Under the pieces are notes generated by a model. That model worked only from the letters and a program-made list of their open reading frames with translations. It was not told the DNA's origin and made no database searches. Shown one piece after another: positions 48,861 through 62,460 of a stretch of 64,000 nt of DNA. The DNA comes from Parus major (taxonomy: Eukaryota > Chordata > Aves > Passeriformes > Paridae). The stretch spans positions 10,150,372-10,214,371 of the forward strand of contig NC_031770.1 of NCBI RefSeq assembly GCF_001522545.3. The letters run 5' to 3'. The position numbers and the translations under genes were made by a program. Each line of letters opens with the position of its first letter. Positions within the stretch are counted from its first letter, which is position 1.

Positions 48861-51800
48861 CATGATTCAGCAGTCATCTACAAAAAGAATTTGGAAGATG
48901 AATGATTTCACAATGATAGAGGGGAGGAACTCAAGAGAGCATCCCTCTGGGTGCATGGGGGAAGTTTCAGCAGGTCCTTGCATCACACAGGTTTCTCCAT
49001 TTCTCAAACATATCCCAGGTGCTGGAGTTACTCCAGTTCTAGTTTTCCTCTCTGTAGTAAAGGTCTGAGAAGCAGAAATAGACAAAACCAAGCACAAAAT
49101 AAAATCAAGTATTTGTATATGATGCAGCAGCTTCTTTCTAATAATCTTGGAGGAATTACAGAAGGAAAATACTTGGCACAGCCAGCACAGTGTCATCATG
49201 CTGCCAGTGACAGAACAGATGCTGGAAGTGTAACCTGACACAAGAATACCTCTTCCTGTTGGGAGATTGAGCTTACAGCTCCTTCCCAGAGATAAATCTA
49301 AAGAGGAAGGTTTCTTGCTCCCAAAACTGGAATTCTCTGAGTGTTTTACTGCTGGAGATTTAAATGCTTTATTTATAATGGGAAATTTTCTCCTGTAAAA
49401 AAACCTCCAGAAGTTCCTGTTGCCCAAAAAAGAAACGGATCCCCATCTGCTGGAACGCTGCTGGAATCAAATGTTGCTCCAACCAGGGCTTCCCAGCCTG
49501 CTGTGCTGCTCAGGAACCTCCAAGAACATGGCTGAGTCTTCTTAGAGCCTCACTTCCAATATATTTCTGAAATTTAATGGGCTTGAGTGGTTCCAGCTGA
49601 CACTGCAGAAAGGACGGAACCAGACCAAGCCACACTTGTCCCTCCCCACCAGCAGGTCTATTTGTGGCCCTCTGCAGTGCCAGAAATAAACTGCTTTCCT
49701 TGGAGAGACCCACAGCCCAATGCTGGGCTCTTAACAGAGGGCACAGCAGCCTCAAAGAGACCCACTTGAGCTCTGATTTCAAAGTGATCACCAAGGGGTT
49801 TTAGAAGGCTGGAAGTGCTCTCAGGAGTCGTGGTGAGGTTGGAAGAGGAGGGAGGTAAAAATTAAATTTGTGTCCCCTCCTCATCCTTGGAAAGCAGTCC
49901 TCCAGGGTGTGCCAGCTCCCTCTCATCACGTTTCTTCTAGCTGGAATATTCCAGCCTCACAAGTGCAGTGCTGAGTCTATTTTAAATGACTCATTAATGT
50001 TTGCACACAAATGCCAGATGCTTTCTTTTTAAATAAACAAACAAACAAACAGAAACCTCAAACACCCTCTGAGAGGTGGAACATTTTTTCCTACAGTGAA
50101 GGCCGCAATTGGTTGCTTGTGCAGGACAGTGGAAGAAGGTTCCTCAAAATCCTACTTTATAAGCATTTCTCCTCCCTTCCTCAGCCCTTCCCCTGCCACA
50201 CAGGTGGGGACTTTGGGGAGGGACAGAGGTTATTTCTTCCTACAGCACTGAGGAGGAGAGGATTTTGGAGCTGCCCACAGCTGACAGGCTCAATGGGAAA
50301 TGAATCCCTGTGGTTTCCCAGTCCTGCCAGTCCTCAACTTTGTTACAGTTCCCATGTTTTTTATACCATGAAAGTGGCAGTGTTACACAACAGATTAACA
50401 GCAGGGGCACAGAAATGGGCAATGATAAGAGTTTGGAGGCAAAAGAACTCAGATTCAAAATTGCAGGGAACGTGATACCAGTGGGAATTGGTCTCTCTCT
50501 GTTTGCTCCACAAGTTTTACTCTGATGTGCCAGCTGTCAGGTGAAGAAAATGCCCACTGCTCCATGGACACACAGCATCCTTCTTGCAGGGATCTGTTCA
50601 CACACACTGAGCTAAACCCACATCAGCAATTGCTATAAAATTTTAAATAAAGAAAAGGGAAATGTATATTCCTTTTATGTCATGTGCAAAGGCAGTGGCT
50701 ACTGAAGGCAAGAGGGATTCAGGTGAGCACTCCATGAGATGTGACTGGAATATGTTTCCTCTGAAGTGCTATAATCAGAGGAGTAATGTATTCCCTTTTT
50801 TTCCCCTAAGACTGCGAAAGTACATTTTAGTGTCTGCCACAAGACTGTCAGGATCAGCATTTCAAGTAGCAATTCACCCTTTATCAACATTCAACAGCAT
50901 TGTAAGTCAGGAATAATTAATGTTACATTAACATAGAGTTATCAGGAAAGGTGAGACTGTAAGTATTCAACATCAGATCCATTTAGTATTTCCTGCAATA
51001 ATGCCATCAGCAGGAAGTATTTACCATAAATGTCAGCTTCAGGGGGATGCTCCAGGGAAGCCAGGAGCTGCTCCCCCCTGTACCTGCCACCTCCCAGCTC
51101 TTCACAGCTCTTCAGTGTCTCCTCAGAGCATCATCCTGCAAAGTAGATTCATGTATCAGAACAAAAATAAGTATTTATGTAAAAAACACAAACACTTTGC
51201 TATGATGGATATAGGCTTAAACTAAGATAGATAGATTGATCATACATACAGTCCATGGAGAAATGACAGATGAGAGTCGTGGAATGATAGATATACAGAT
51301 ATTTTTGTATTTATGCAGGCATTTATAAGTGAAAGGATACATAAAATCATATTCATATATACACCCAGTACAACAGGGAAATACATTGTGGCTCTTCCTG
51401 AAACTGTTTCTTGACTTTTCAGTGGATACATCAGACAGTTTAGTGTATACTGTGCTTAACCACAGCAATATACATATATATATATATATATATATTTATA
51501 TAAAAATACATAAATTTATATAAATCCAGTGTAAGTTTTTTTTCTCATAACAGAGAAAGACAGCTAATTGCCTTAACACCTAGAAAAGATGTCTTTCAGG
51601 GCAGTCAAGGGGCCGGATTCCTGCATTTCTGTTCCCTCCATCTCCAGAGCTATTCCAGTACAGCCAAAAGGAAAGGGAGTCTCGATGAGGAGTTTGGCTA
51701 AGGAAGGTTGCAGTAAATGTTTAGTGGGATTTTTCAAATGTGCCAAAGCTGCTACCTTTCACTGACCAGGACTGAGGTGGCCAGGCATACTGGAAAGTCC

Positions 51801-52016
51801 CTGTATCTACTTAAGGCCCACTTGTAACAGCATGGGACGTGTGACAGAGTGCCTGGAGTCAGAATCCCACTGAATTTCAGTGGAACTGGGACACCTGGAT
51901 TCGGGAAGTTCCAGCAAACCCCTGCATCACCAAGCACTCACCATGCTGAGGGCTGGAGCACCTGTCCCAAGCTCTATCCTTGTCCCAGCCTGGTTGGTCC
52001 CCTCCTCATCCTTGAG
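48861..52016. other. Intergenic sequence with one long unexplained open frame
   Basis: The minus-strand frame 48867-49427 has 186 codons in ordinary-composition DNA, which is long for chance, but it resembles no family I know. Beyond it there are only simple repeats ((AAAC)n near 50035-50051 and an AT tract at 51461-51524). No splice-flanked coding segment was recognised. Confidence 0.45.
51461..51524. repeat. AT microsatellite and A/T-rich tract
   Basis: About 11 copies of AT at 51474-51495 followed by TTTATATAAAAATACATAAATTT-type sequence. It is an ordinary AT-rich simple repeat. Confidence 0.9.
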
Positions 52017-52052
52017 GATTCAAGTGAGCTCATCCCTGAGCTCACTTGAATC
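52017..52052. repeat. Perfect hairpin with 16-bp arms abutting a CR1 3' end
   Basis: GATTCAAGTGAGCTCA at 52017-52032 is the exact reverse complement of TGAGCTCACTTGAATC at 52037-52052, with TCCC between. The right arm touches the 3' end of the minus-strand CR1 that starts at about 52051. Each arm contains TGAGCTCA, itself a palindrome. Confidence 0.92.
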
Positions 52053-52352
52053 ACAGAGCCACAGAATGGTTTGGGTTGGAAGGGACCTAAAAGCTCACCT
52101 AGTTCCAACCCCCTCCCACAGGCAGGGACATCTCCCACTCAGCCAGGTGGCTAAAGCCCCATTCCATCTGGCCTTGAACTGTGACATCCACAGCTTCTCT
52201 GAGCAACCTGTTCCAGTGTCTCACTGCCCTCTGAGTAAGGAATTTCTCCCTAATATCTGACCTAACCCTGCCATCTGCCTGGTTAAATCCATTCTCTCAA
52301 ATCACTACATGCCCTTGTCAAAAGTCCCTCTCCAGGTCTCTTTCCTGACTGC
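52051..52352 (-). mobile_element. CR1 LINE fragment, minus strand (3' UTR end)
   Basis: The plus strand reads CACAGAATGGTTTGGGTTGG, then AAGGGACC and TAGTTCCAACCCCCTCCC, then GAGCAACCTGTTCCAGTGTC and TAAGGAATTTCTCCCTAATA. This is the reverse complement of the well-known avian CR1 3' end. The element's 3' terminus is at 52051, and it is truncated at 5' near 52352. This is the best preserved of the three CR1 pieces. It contains no coding part. Confidence 0.93.
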
Positions 52353-55300
52353 CACGGTTGCTTCACAACTGGGGTACAAAGAACAGGGAACATGGAACAT
52401 GCAACAAACCTTTGCTCTGCAAGATAAGCCCCAAAACCCAGATCCTGCACCATCAGTCACAGAGCTGATGTCAGCAGCATGCAGGGAAGTAGGTGAGGGA
52501 TCAAGACTGACTCAGGAGAGAAGACACCTCTAACTAAAAGCCTTAAGCAGTGCTGAAGGCATCTACTATAGTCTCCTTGCTATGCAGGGGTTTAAAATGC
52601 ATCAAACATGTCTTGAATAAATACCAGATCTTTCTTTAAAACAGAGAAGAGCTTTTCCCATAAGTAAAATAATGTTAACAATCTGCTGCTTGGCATTATG
52701 TTTAGATAGGCACAACACACTGCCTCTTTCTGGCATCTGCAGAGGAGTTTGATGGCCCCAGAGACATTTTCATGTGAGATTGTCTCCTCAGTGCAGGGAC
52801 AGGAGCAAGGCAAGCCAGCCTGTAGCACCTTAGGATGCCCCACTCCCACTGAATGCCAGTTCCACAACTTCTTGGTCAGTGCCATGTTTCTTTGACTGTG
52901 TACAGACCAAATGCTATAGAAAAATGTAAATATTTTTACGGCCTGGCTTGCTTAAAAGCCTGTCTTAAGGGGAAAGGAATGCTGTGCACACACAGAGCAG
53001 AACAAATTTAATGAAAGCCAGAACCCAGAGGTATTGTGTAACCCAGAGATGGAGTGCTTTGCATTGCTAAAGGGTGGTCATTTGGTACATCACAAAGACA
53101 GCATGAAAGTCGAGATAACACAATTAATAATGAACTCTCCAACACAAAGCACCATCACCATGACCTCACTCTCCTCATGGACAGAATACAGAGCTATTCA
53201 CTCATCTCCTCTTGCTTTTGAGAAATGGGCCAAGTGCCCAGTTCTCTATGTACTGCTGCAGAATTTTGGTGGTGACAGAGCCGAGCTCCTTTGGAGGTGA
53301 GCAGAGGAAGGACAAAGGACAGTAACATCCAAAAAAGCACTTTTCATTAAATAAGGTCAACAAAAGTCCTGAGCTGAGGTCCCCAGGCTGTGACCACTGA
53401 GAGTTTCCAGGAACTGCAGGTTACACCTCTCCCAGCACAGCTCTCAATAAAGACCTTTCCCAGTGGGAAGTGCAGCCTCCAGGTGAGAACTACCAAGGTG
53501 GCAGAAGAATCACTGCTTGTTGTCAACACAGCAAGATCTTGCATCTCTCCAGCAGCAAGATCACAGGCAGCCAGCACCACCAGCAGCTGAGAAAAACATT
53601 CAAGGCAGCTCAGACCTGCCTCACCCTGCTCTGTTTTTAAATGTGTTCGAATCAACTCTGAAAGTTGGAACTTAATTACAACTTTATGCTCCACCTCCTT
53701 GTGTTTTCAGATGTTCCCACCACAGCTGGGCACAGCCTCTGGCATGGGGAATCACCCATTCAACCCCCATGGATACATCCAGCAGCACTGTACACTGGCA
53801 CACAGCTTCAGTGAGGCCTAGAAAGCCACACAAGGCTTGCAAAGTTTTGGAAGACAGCCCAGATATAACACCAAATAAGAGGTAAGAGAGGTTAGCCTTG
53901 CACAAAGCTTGGCAGAATCTTAATGCACTTAATTTCTTTAGATACATTTATTTAATTATATCTTTTCATATCATCGGTGCTTACGAAGTTCAAGTTTAAC
54001 CTGGGGGGAAAAGGAAAGACTTAGGAGGATGGATTAAAGCCCATCTAAAATATTAAAGTAATTTTTACAGCTAAACATTAAAACTATTTCAAATTGTTCC
54101 CTCAAATAAAAATACTCCAATTATGTTGGCTATTTCTCCCTTGGTCTTGCCTACATCCTTGGGAAAAAAAATCAAGTAGACAGAATTTAGGTGGGCCAGG
54201 ATGAAAGCAGAAAAATCTTGAGGTGCATGACAGCATAATTTAAATTGCAAAGTGCAGGGTCACTGGCCACAGGGTGACAGCAGCCCACTGCTTTCTCAAT
54301 ACCTCCAGCTGTCAGGAGACCCAGCCTTTGGCTTTTGGTCCAAAAATGCCACTGGAGCAGATCCTCAGGACATTTTCCCTTTGACTCTGGATCTCACAGT
54401 GATTTGCTGCTCCCTGACAAACAGCCCCATCTTTCAAAGTTGGGAGACAGCCCTTCTGACCCCTCCAGGTGCTCTGCTGCCTCCTCCCCTCGCTCCCACC
54501 TGGACCCTGCCCTGAGGGAAGCTGATCCTTTCCCCTTCACTTCCATCAGCACCCTCTTTGCTCACCGAGCAGGGATCTGAATTTTTTCAAGCTCCTGGGT
54601 GCTCTTGGGGCCTCCTCCTGTGCCTCTGAATTAAGAAAGGCTTCCAAGAGCTGAATGCAGATGCAGCCATCAGCCAGTGACCTGCCAGGCTCATGGTGGT
54701 GCTGGTGCCCAGCTGGGCCTTTTCCTTTGAGACTTTTCTGTGGCCTCATTCCCCTTTTATTGCCCTTTCTGGCTTCAGTTACAGCCACATGTGAACAATG
54801 TACCTTGTGTGCACCCTCCCCACTCGGTGCACAGGCTCGTAAAACACTTTTAATATGTGATTTACAAGGGTTCTGTTTTGGGCTGAAATTTCTCCCCTGA
54901 TGAGCTGAGCAAGGGTGAAGTGGCTGGAGGTGTTCATGGAAGGCAAGGTGGGAGCTGACAGGAGGGTGAAGGCTCTCAGCTCACTGGCACTGCAGCCTCT
55001 GAGAAGTGATAACAAAACACTACCATTCCTCCCTGAGCTGCCATTAGCCCCAGCAAAGCATTCCCACTTCCAGAAGTGGTATTTTCTGAGGATAATAAAT
55101 GTTTAGACTTGGTCAAAAGCAGAAGCAACCTAAAGGCACTGCAGCATTTGAGCCAAATCTATTTGTGACCTTTTTTTCCGCCCAAAAAATGCAAAAAATA
55201 CTACTAGAAATGCAGAAGGAATAAATAATGGTATCTTGATTGAACTGAATTTTATGGAAAAACAGCATCTGATGATTGTATAACAGAAATATATTCTAAA

Positions 55301-57699
55301 ATACAATTCTCATGAAAAACAACATGTAATTTTGAAGCATTAGTTTATCATTTTAGGTCCCTAAGTTCCAAGTGCTCAAGTAACTACATTAGACAAAGTA
55401 TCCAAAGGCCAGCTCCTTACTCAACATTAATAAAGTTTAAATTGGAAAAGATAATATAAACTTCCTGTGCTAGAAAAGGCTACTACAGGCAATTAAAGCA
55501 GCAGGGGAAGGAGGCAGTACTGTACTCTGACCAGCAGATGCAGTGTTCAAGTCTCCTTCACATCAGCACACATTCTGAAAGGGAAGGCTGCTATGCCTTG
55601 ATTTTATAGACATATATTACAAGATGATGTAATCTCGACTTCAAGTGCTGACAAAACACACTTCAGGATTCTTTAAGGACTTCTTGCTACAGTGAAAGCA
55701 TGGGGAAATGTTTTCAAGCTCTCCAGAAAGCTTAGCTGAAATTATTTCATACCAGGTTGATGTAATGTATGAGGTTTTTTCCCCTTCAGAAACACCTGCT
55801 AGCAGCAACTTGAGGATCCCAAGCTGGATCCCTGTTTTGAGCTGCTTCCTACCAGATTCCAACTGAGCAATCCCCAAGCAGCAGCAGCAGCACTGTGGCC
55901 AATCCTGCCCTGCTCCAGGGAGCAGAGATAAGGTGCTGAGGCTGCTCTGGGTGAGGCCTCAAATCATCTCTTGGGCTGTTGCTTTCATTAGGACAGCCTA
56001 AGGATTATGATCCCTCTGTGCATCAAGCCAACACTTCCTCTGCTTCCTGGAAAAGTTGCATTTCTCAGCTGCACCTCTCCCTGCAGTGACTGCACTGATG
56101 GAAGCCTCCTTGAGACACTTAGGGAAGAAGAAATCTCATCCAACTGGTGTCCATATCCTTTGAGTTCTGAGGCTAGACAGGACTTTGTGTGGAAGCTGTG
56201 ATTCCAAGCTTGAAATTGCATCAGACAGGGCACTCTCAGCACTGCAGATGTACTTTGATTCACCAAAGGTGTGCAGAGAGACTCCAGAAATAGCTTGGAG
56301 GGCTCACTTAGCTTCTTTTTCATAAAGGTTTTCCTTTAGCTCAGCCATTTCATCTGTCTCTCACATGAACCTTCTGAAGCAACGTTTTATTTTATTTATT
56401 TTTCCAGTACTGGTTCCTGGAAACCACAAAGGGTAAGGGAGTTCACAGCTTTCAATAAAAATAACATTTCTCTTGGCATTTTGATTACCAATACTGCCAC
56501 TGCATTCCACAAGCAAAAACAGGTTTCTGAGAATGTGAAGACTTTTAAATAAAACACTATGGCTCAGCAGACTTATATTTTCTAGCTACACTTGAAAAAA
56601 ACCTTGCAACCTTATTCCCCTGAAAATTATGGTAGCACATTTATTTTGGCATTTATTCTCCTCCTGCTTCCCTCTGCTCCACACCCAAATGTCTACATTA
56701 GAATTTACAACCTTTGCAAAACAAGTGTTTCCCAGTGTTTTGCTACTCTCTTAAATGAGCTTTTCAACTATGCATTGGCCATAGCCTAAATACACCCTGA
56801 TGGCTTTACAAAAGGATAGGGGGAAAACTGTCTTTCTCTCATCTCTACATACATATTTTTGCCTAAAACCAGCCAACAGCTTGAACAAGAAATGATGGCA
56901 CATGAAATGATGAAAATAAGTGAAGTTCATATCAATTAACTTTAGGAGCAGAGAGAGGGAAAGAGAGTGTGTGTGTGTGCATGTTTTTGTGCACAGGCAA
57001 TGTTACAGTGAACAATTTAATTGCAGAAGTAAAGTAGCACCCAGAGGTGTCCAAGGCAGGGTCATCTGGACAAAAACTATTTGCCCTCCCTGCACATTTA
57101 ATCTACAGTAAAGCTTCACATCCCAAATTGTGTGCCATTTTTCCCAAACCAGATAATTCAGTGCTTAGCAGGGGTATCACCTACTGAATAAAATGTTACT
57201 GAACATTTGATCCTCCTCACAGTTTGCTGCTGACACTGTTCATGCTTCCAGCACTTGGAACACAGAACTACTGAGCTCCCACCCAGCCCTCAGCCAGGTG
57301 CCCATCATAAGGATCCTGGCTGCTTCCAAACTCCATTGGCTGTAAGCACAGAAATCCTCAGTGAACCAAAGGAATGGTACTTAATGCTTCTTATTTAGGA
57401 GATGTGCAAGTGACCACAGAGGTGGTCACAAGTGCCTTTTTATTTCAGTGTCTAACTCGGGAGTTTTTGAGGCTGACGCCTCAGAGGTAACGACACCCAG
57501 TGCCTGTACCCTGCCTCGGCAGGGAGGGAGGGATCAGCCATGCCTTTGCCAGGTGCTGAGATGGCTGTTCCCTCTCAGGAGCTGACTATCCATGCCCCTG
57601 CATGGATATCACACCTCAGCCTGGGCTGCATCCAGCTCCCTGCCTCCCTGGCAGCTTCCAGCCCTGGTAGCACAACACGTGGAGGAGGGACAGCGGGCT
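52353..57699. other. Intergenic sequence without recognised genes
   Basis: No recognisable exon. Simple sequence includes a short (CAG)n near 55877-55892 and (GT)n at 56967-56979. The 53050-53180 part is non-repetitive with AATTAATAATGA-type homeodomain words and might be conserved. Open frames here are short and unlike known proteins. Confidence 0.55.
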
Positions 57700-58340
57700 A
57701 GACTCGCACTCCAGGCTCTGCCTTGGCTGCCAGTTCATTAATGGATGAAATTCGGAGTGATAATCCCAACCCACACAGCCATTGCTCTGGGGTCAATTAG
57801 CTCTGCAGCTGCCTTGACCTGGATGCCCCACAGCTTGGAAAACATTCGCCTGCCACAGATTTCCTGGGAGCAGGAGAATAAGCTGCTTTGCCCTCAGACT
57901 TGACTTCAGCTAAACTTGATTGCCTTTAGAGAGCCCTGGAAGAGCTGGCTCATCTCCAAACACTACTGGAATCAGGAGTCCCACTTCTTTTTCCTGTGTA
58001 TTTTGAGTCATGCCCCAACATGGCCCTTCATTTTCCCCTTGCCATAACGCCCAATTTCTTACTAAGGCATTTCAGGTAGGAGCTCAGCTGGGACAGAGCA
58101 GGCTGGGCTGGCAGGAAACAACAGTCCCTAGACATTAACATGATGGACATGTCGACATGGGGAAACGTATGGCACCAATTAAGACAGTATCAACAATTAT
58201 GCAGAACACAGTTGAGTGGATTAATTTGTTGCCTGGAGTAAAGGCTGCCAGTACGAAGCTGGCTGTCAAGAGACACGCTTTCATCTTGCCTGCTGCCTAG
58301 TGCCAAATATTACGAAGCCCATGTGCTCTAGGGATGATCC
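57700..58340. promoter_or_regulatory. Candidate conserved non-coding element (unproven)
   Basis: Complex sequence keeps isolated CpGs in an otherwise CpG-poor region (ATTCGGAG near 57750, TGTCGACATG near 58150, AAACGTATGG near 58163, GTACGAAG near 58252). It also carries homeodomain-type words (TCATTAATGG, GGATTAATTTG, CAATTAAG). Retained CpGs and complex composition are common in conserved elements. No frame in it resembles a protein. The evidence is compositional only. Confidence 0.3.
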
Positions 58341-61300
58341 CTGGGTTTCTTTTTCCACCAGCACTCCTGGAGCAAGGAGGGCACAACCAATTAATGTCTC
58401 TACATGCTGACTTCTTTCTTCTTTGTAAGGGAAAAAATATTTTGAAAAAAAAACCTGAACCCACACTTTAAAAGAAGTCACCAAATGACCATTATTCCTG
58501 AAAGACTGAAGTAAGAACTACAAAATAACTGGGAAAGGATAGTTCTTTTCTTGCTCAGAAAGGTTTTCTTTTGCTGAGGGGCTGATGTGATAATGCATTT
58601 GTCAAACACACTTTTCCCCGGTTCTCTAAGCAAAGAGATGAAGAATGGTTAACTCATCTGTGTGACTTCTTTTCCAACTTGCTATTTTTACACTGACCAG
58701 AAGGATACTGATACCCTGTCTCTTTCTTCCCACCCATTCTTTGCCAAGGAAGATGCAAGATTACCTCTAGCAACTAGTGACTAAGTTCTCCTGCCTTGCC
58801 AAATACTGTAAGAACAAGCAGCTGATTTTCCCTAAAAACCTTATGTTTGCAACATGCTACATAGGTCTGTGGCTGTCAAAGTATTAAACAGCAAAGAAAA
58901 AACTAGGACTTGTAAATAATCACTTACTGCATTAATAAACAGCAGCATTTGAATTCATGCTAAAGCTTTGTACCAGCTGTGCTTTGTCCCAAAATCCCAG
59001 CAAAAAAACCAACCAACTGCTTATGCTTGTTCCTACAATATGAAGGATATTCAACCACTCTCCATAAACTCTGCTGTTGCTTCCAGTGCATCTGCTGCCA
59101 CATCAGGCTTCCATTTGTCCATATTTAGCCTTGTTAAACTACAGAATGCCTACCTGAGATATAAATTACCTTGAGGCTTGGAGTGACGCCATCCCGAGTA
59201 AGGAAACAATTCCTAACACTACACTCCTTAATTTAATGCAGGCAGAAGTCCCCTGCCCACTTACAACACAGCACACACTGACGATAGCTGTTGATGAAGA
59301 AATTCAGTTTTAGTCCAACATTCCCAGTAAACACATTGTTCTCAGAGTAGCAGAGCCATGAAATCTGTTCTTTTTCAAAAGGTTTATATCCTGTGTGCCT
59401 CAGTCCCTGAGACATTTATAGCATATTTGCAGCTTGGCAATATTCCCATCACAAAACCTCCCAGATCATTCCTATTATCTACTTCCAACACCTCCACTGA
59501 ACTCTGATGTATTTCTGCATGATTTGCCCCATTTTTCTAACTTAGTGCTCATTCTTCTTCATTTCAAGAGCTGTGTGTCCAGGGTTGTTTTCTTCAGGGA
59601 TTTGCATAGCTCCAACATTCTCCAAACAAAAAAAAGATAAAATCTTAAAAAGGCACTTCCTGAAAAGTTATTTCTGCAGCCAGTAATCCTCTGCCTGCTG
59701 CCAGGCACATCATCATGCTTGGAAATACTGATCTGGATCTGTGCTGGATGGGTGATATCCCCCTCCCAAGGAGAGGAGAGAGGCAGTTCTCAGAGTACAG
59801 TGGGGAAAGGCTCTCCCTGGATGTTTTCCCCCTAGACAGAAGCTTCTCATATCCATGGGGTTCCCCCCAATCACACAGATACCTCCAGCACTGCTTCCAA
59901 GGTGCTCTGCCTCAAGGCTCCTTCTTATCTGCTGTTCCCAGGTGCTTCTGACACAGCCTAAGGGGCAGAGAGGGCCAGCAGTAAGAACCAAGGAAGGTCA
60001 GAGCAGGACAGGGAAAATTGTATCCATTCAGACATGCCAAAATCGGATTTTTTTCCTCAATTAAACTTCTAAACATCTACATCATTAAGAATTTTGATGA
60101 GGGTGGGAAAAAAATTATTCTCTCATCTCTTCCTCCTGCTAGCAACTTCAGTAGAAACATCTCATCCTAAACATCCTTTCACTACCACCTTTTTCATTTT
60201 CTACTATTTTCTTTCACTTTTATTAATTTTGAGCTCTTACAACAGGAAATGCTTTCAGAAATGTCAAGATAATAAAACATCCACGAAACAATAAAAAATA
60301 TGACAGAGGAAAAATAATGGCAAGACTTCATTTAGCCTTTTAGATTAAGTAGCACAAGAAAAGGAGAAGAAAAATAGTGAACTTAAAATCCCAAAATATC
60401 TACAGATCACCTCCCTTTAAAAAAGCTCCTAAATTTCTATGAGAAAAAGTGCTTCTGAATACATGGAGATGGACATCTTCTGAAAGATAAGTCAGGTTTC
60501 AGTGAAGCCTCCTTTTTCTGTAGGGGAGTTAAAAAAAGGACAGCTCATTATAATGAAGGTTTAGTCATCAGCATCACATGATCAGTGATTAAGAGGAGCG
60601 TGATTCCACGCAGACTGCTTCCCCAAGTCAGGGCAGAGGGGAGCTTCAGGTGGCCTTGGACGATGGGAGAAGATACAGGACAGAGCATGCTGTAACAGCA
60701 GGGCCACTGCTAAAATGCTCATGAGCTTCTCACTCTCCCCCAAGGAAGGAGAGGGTAGAGTCTACGTGAAGCCCTCACGGAGTCCATGACTTCTGCATGG
60801 CTGGGAATAAGAGACAGCAAAACAATCTGATCCAGCCTGCTTTTAAAGAAATGACTCAACCACTCAAATGTACTGAAATATTAAACATTGTTCTTGCATT
60901 GAAGGACTCAAAAATTAAAATTTTTCTTCATGAGGACTGGGAAGTGTGAGCTCAAAAACAAAGTCAGTCCTCTTGTGAAGCTCCTCATGGGCACCTCCTG
61001 GGACATTTCATCCTGGTCTGCATCTGCAGCTCCCATATCCAAAGGGAAGCCACCTCTCCATACCCAAGTCTTCCCGAGCAGCAAACACCCAGCAGAGTCT
61101 GGGCTGGATCCCGAGCACAGCTCCCTCTACATCCTCCCCCTTAAGGAGCACTCACAGCCTCAGACTGCACTTCACAAGCCAAAATCTGCAAATCCATGGC
61201 GCTCTCTAGTGTTTTGGTTCTGCTCGGGAGGAGGAAGAGCATCCCAAGGCACTGATATCATTCCACAGAGCGTGGTACAAACATCCAGGCAGAGGGATGC

Positions 61301-62170
61301 CCAAGGCCTGCTGTTCATTCAGATGAGTTTGCCAGTGTTCAGTTTGTTTGGGTTGGGCTGCACCTTTGGTGGATGCTGCTCCAGCTGTCTGGCTGTGGGC
61401 CCCACCTGCAGTGCCTCCAGGGCAGTCATCTAAGCAAAACCAGGATTTTAATTGATTCCTGATGGACAGACTTATTTCAGGAAAGTTTCTGATTCCAGGA
61501 TTAGGTCCCTGCAGACTCTAAGCGTGATCCTGTCAGCTCCCAAGCTGGCCATCAATGCTGTGTAACACAGCTTGTCATTTCGAGGTACAAACCCAGAGGA
61601 AAAGCCCACACAGAGGAGCTGTGGCTCCAGGGAAGGCTGTGGGAGTGGGACAAGGGCAGGCACAGGGCACGCTGAGGGCTCCTCTGGGACCTGCAGGTGC
61701 CATTAGCCATGAAGAACAGCAGCCTCCATGGAAACACCAGTCCTTCCCTAATGTCTCACCTCTCCCCATCAGCATTTCATGGGGGAGGAGATGAGGACAA
61801 AGCACATTTGTAGCTGTTGAAGATAAGCACAATCCAAAAATGCAACTGCTGTGATTTGCTGTTAAACAGCTTGCTGGTCCCTTTGTTAATGGTTTTCTAT
61901 TCTGATACCATGTCTCTCTTTCTCCTGAGCTTCTTTGAGGCTGACAATTCATGACAGAAATACAACACATCCCACAGACTCACAGCCTCAAGTCCAACTG
62001 TGTCTGCCAAGTGACAAGATCAATGTGGCAATTTGCTGCAGAACATAAGAGATTCCGTCTCCTCTCCCTCTTTTTTTTTCTCTCTCTCTCCCCTAATATA
62101 CATTTCAAACTAAATCAGCATCCAAAGGGAGAAGACTCCTCTAGTGCCCAGCAGAAGATATTTTCTCCAA
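58341..62170. other. Intergenic sequence without recognised genes
   Basis: No exon, RNA gene or repeat family recognised. The plus-strand frame 60930-61433 (167 codons) resembles no known protein and has no convincing splice sites at its edges. I treat it as chance. Confidence 0.5.
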
Positions 62171-62174
62171 GCTC

Positions 62175-62460
62175 ACAAGACTGGCTGGTGACGGGGGGAA
62201 TACGCTCGCACCGTGTAATTGATTTGATGTGTGCCATGTTTCGGTGGGATAAACACCACCCCCTGGACTCCCGGCATTCCAGCATCTCCAGCCTAAGCCC
62301 CTTGTTACTGGCATGTTGGGAGTCCAGTGAAGACACTGAGTAGTTTTGACATGGAGATAAATGCTCTTATCTTCAGCTCCCAACGTTGCTTCTTTGAATA
62401 AGCGCTCTCGACAGTTTTCGCTGTTCAAGCTGCTCTTCAGCAAGGGACAGCAATAGGGGG
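62175..62460. promoter_or_regulatory. Candidate regulatory element with inverted GATA pair (unproven)
   Basis: This block has several CpGs in CpG-poor surroundings (GGTGACGGGG, TACGCTCGCACCG, TTTCGG, AACGTT, AGCGCTCTCGAC). It holds AGATAA at 62355-62360 and TTATCT at 62367-62372, forming an inverted pair of GATA sites six bases apart. It also contains GTGTAATTGATTTGATG near 62213. The composition suggests a conserved enhancer, without proof. Confidence 0.3.

Noticed and set aside
60930..61433. 167-codon plus-strand frame as a possible gene
   Set aside because: No recognisable domain and no convincing splice or promoter context.
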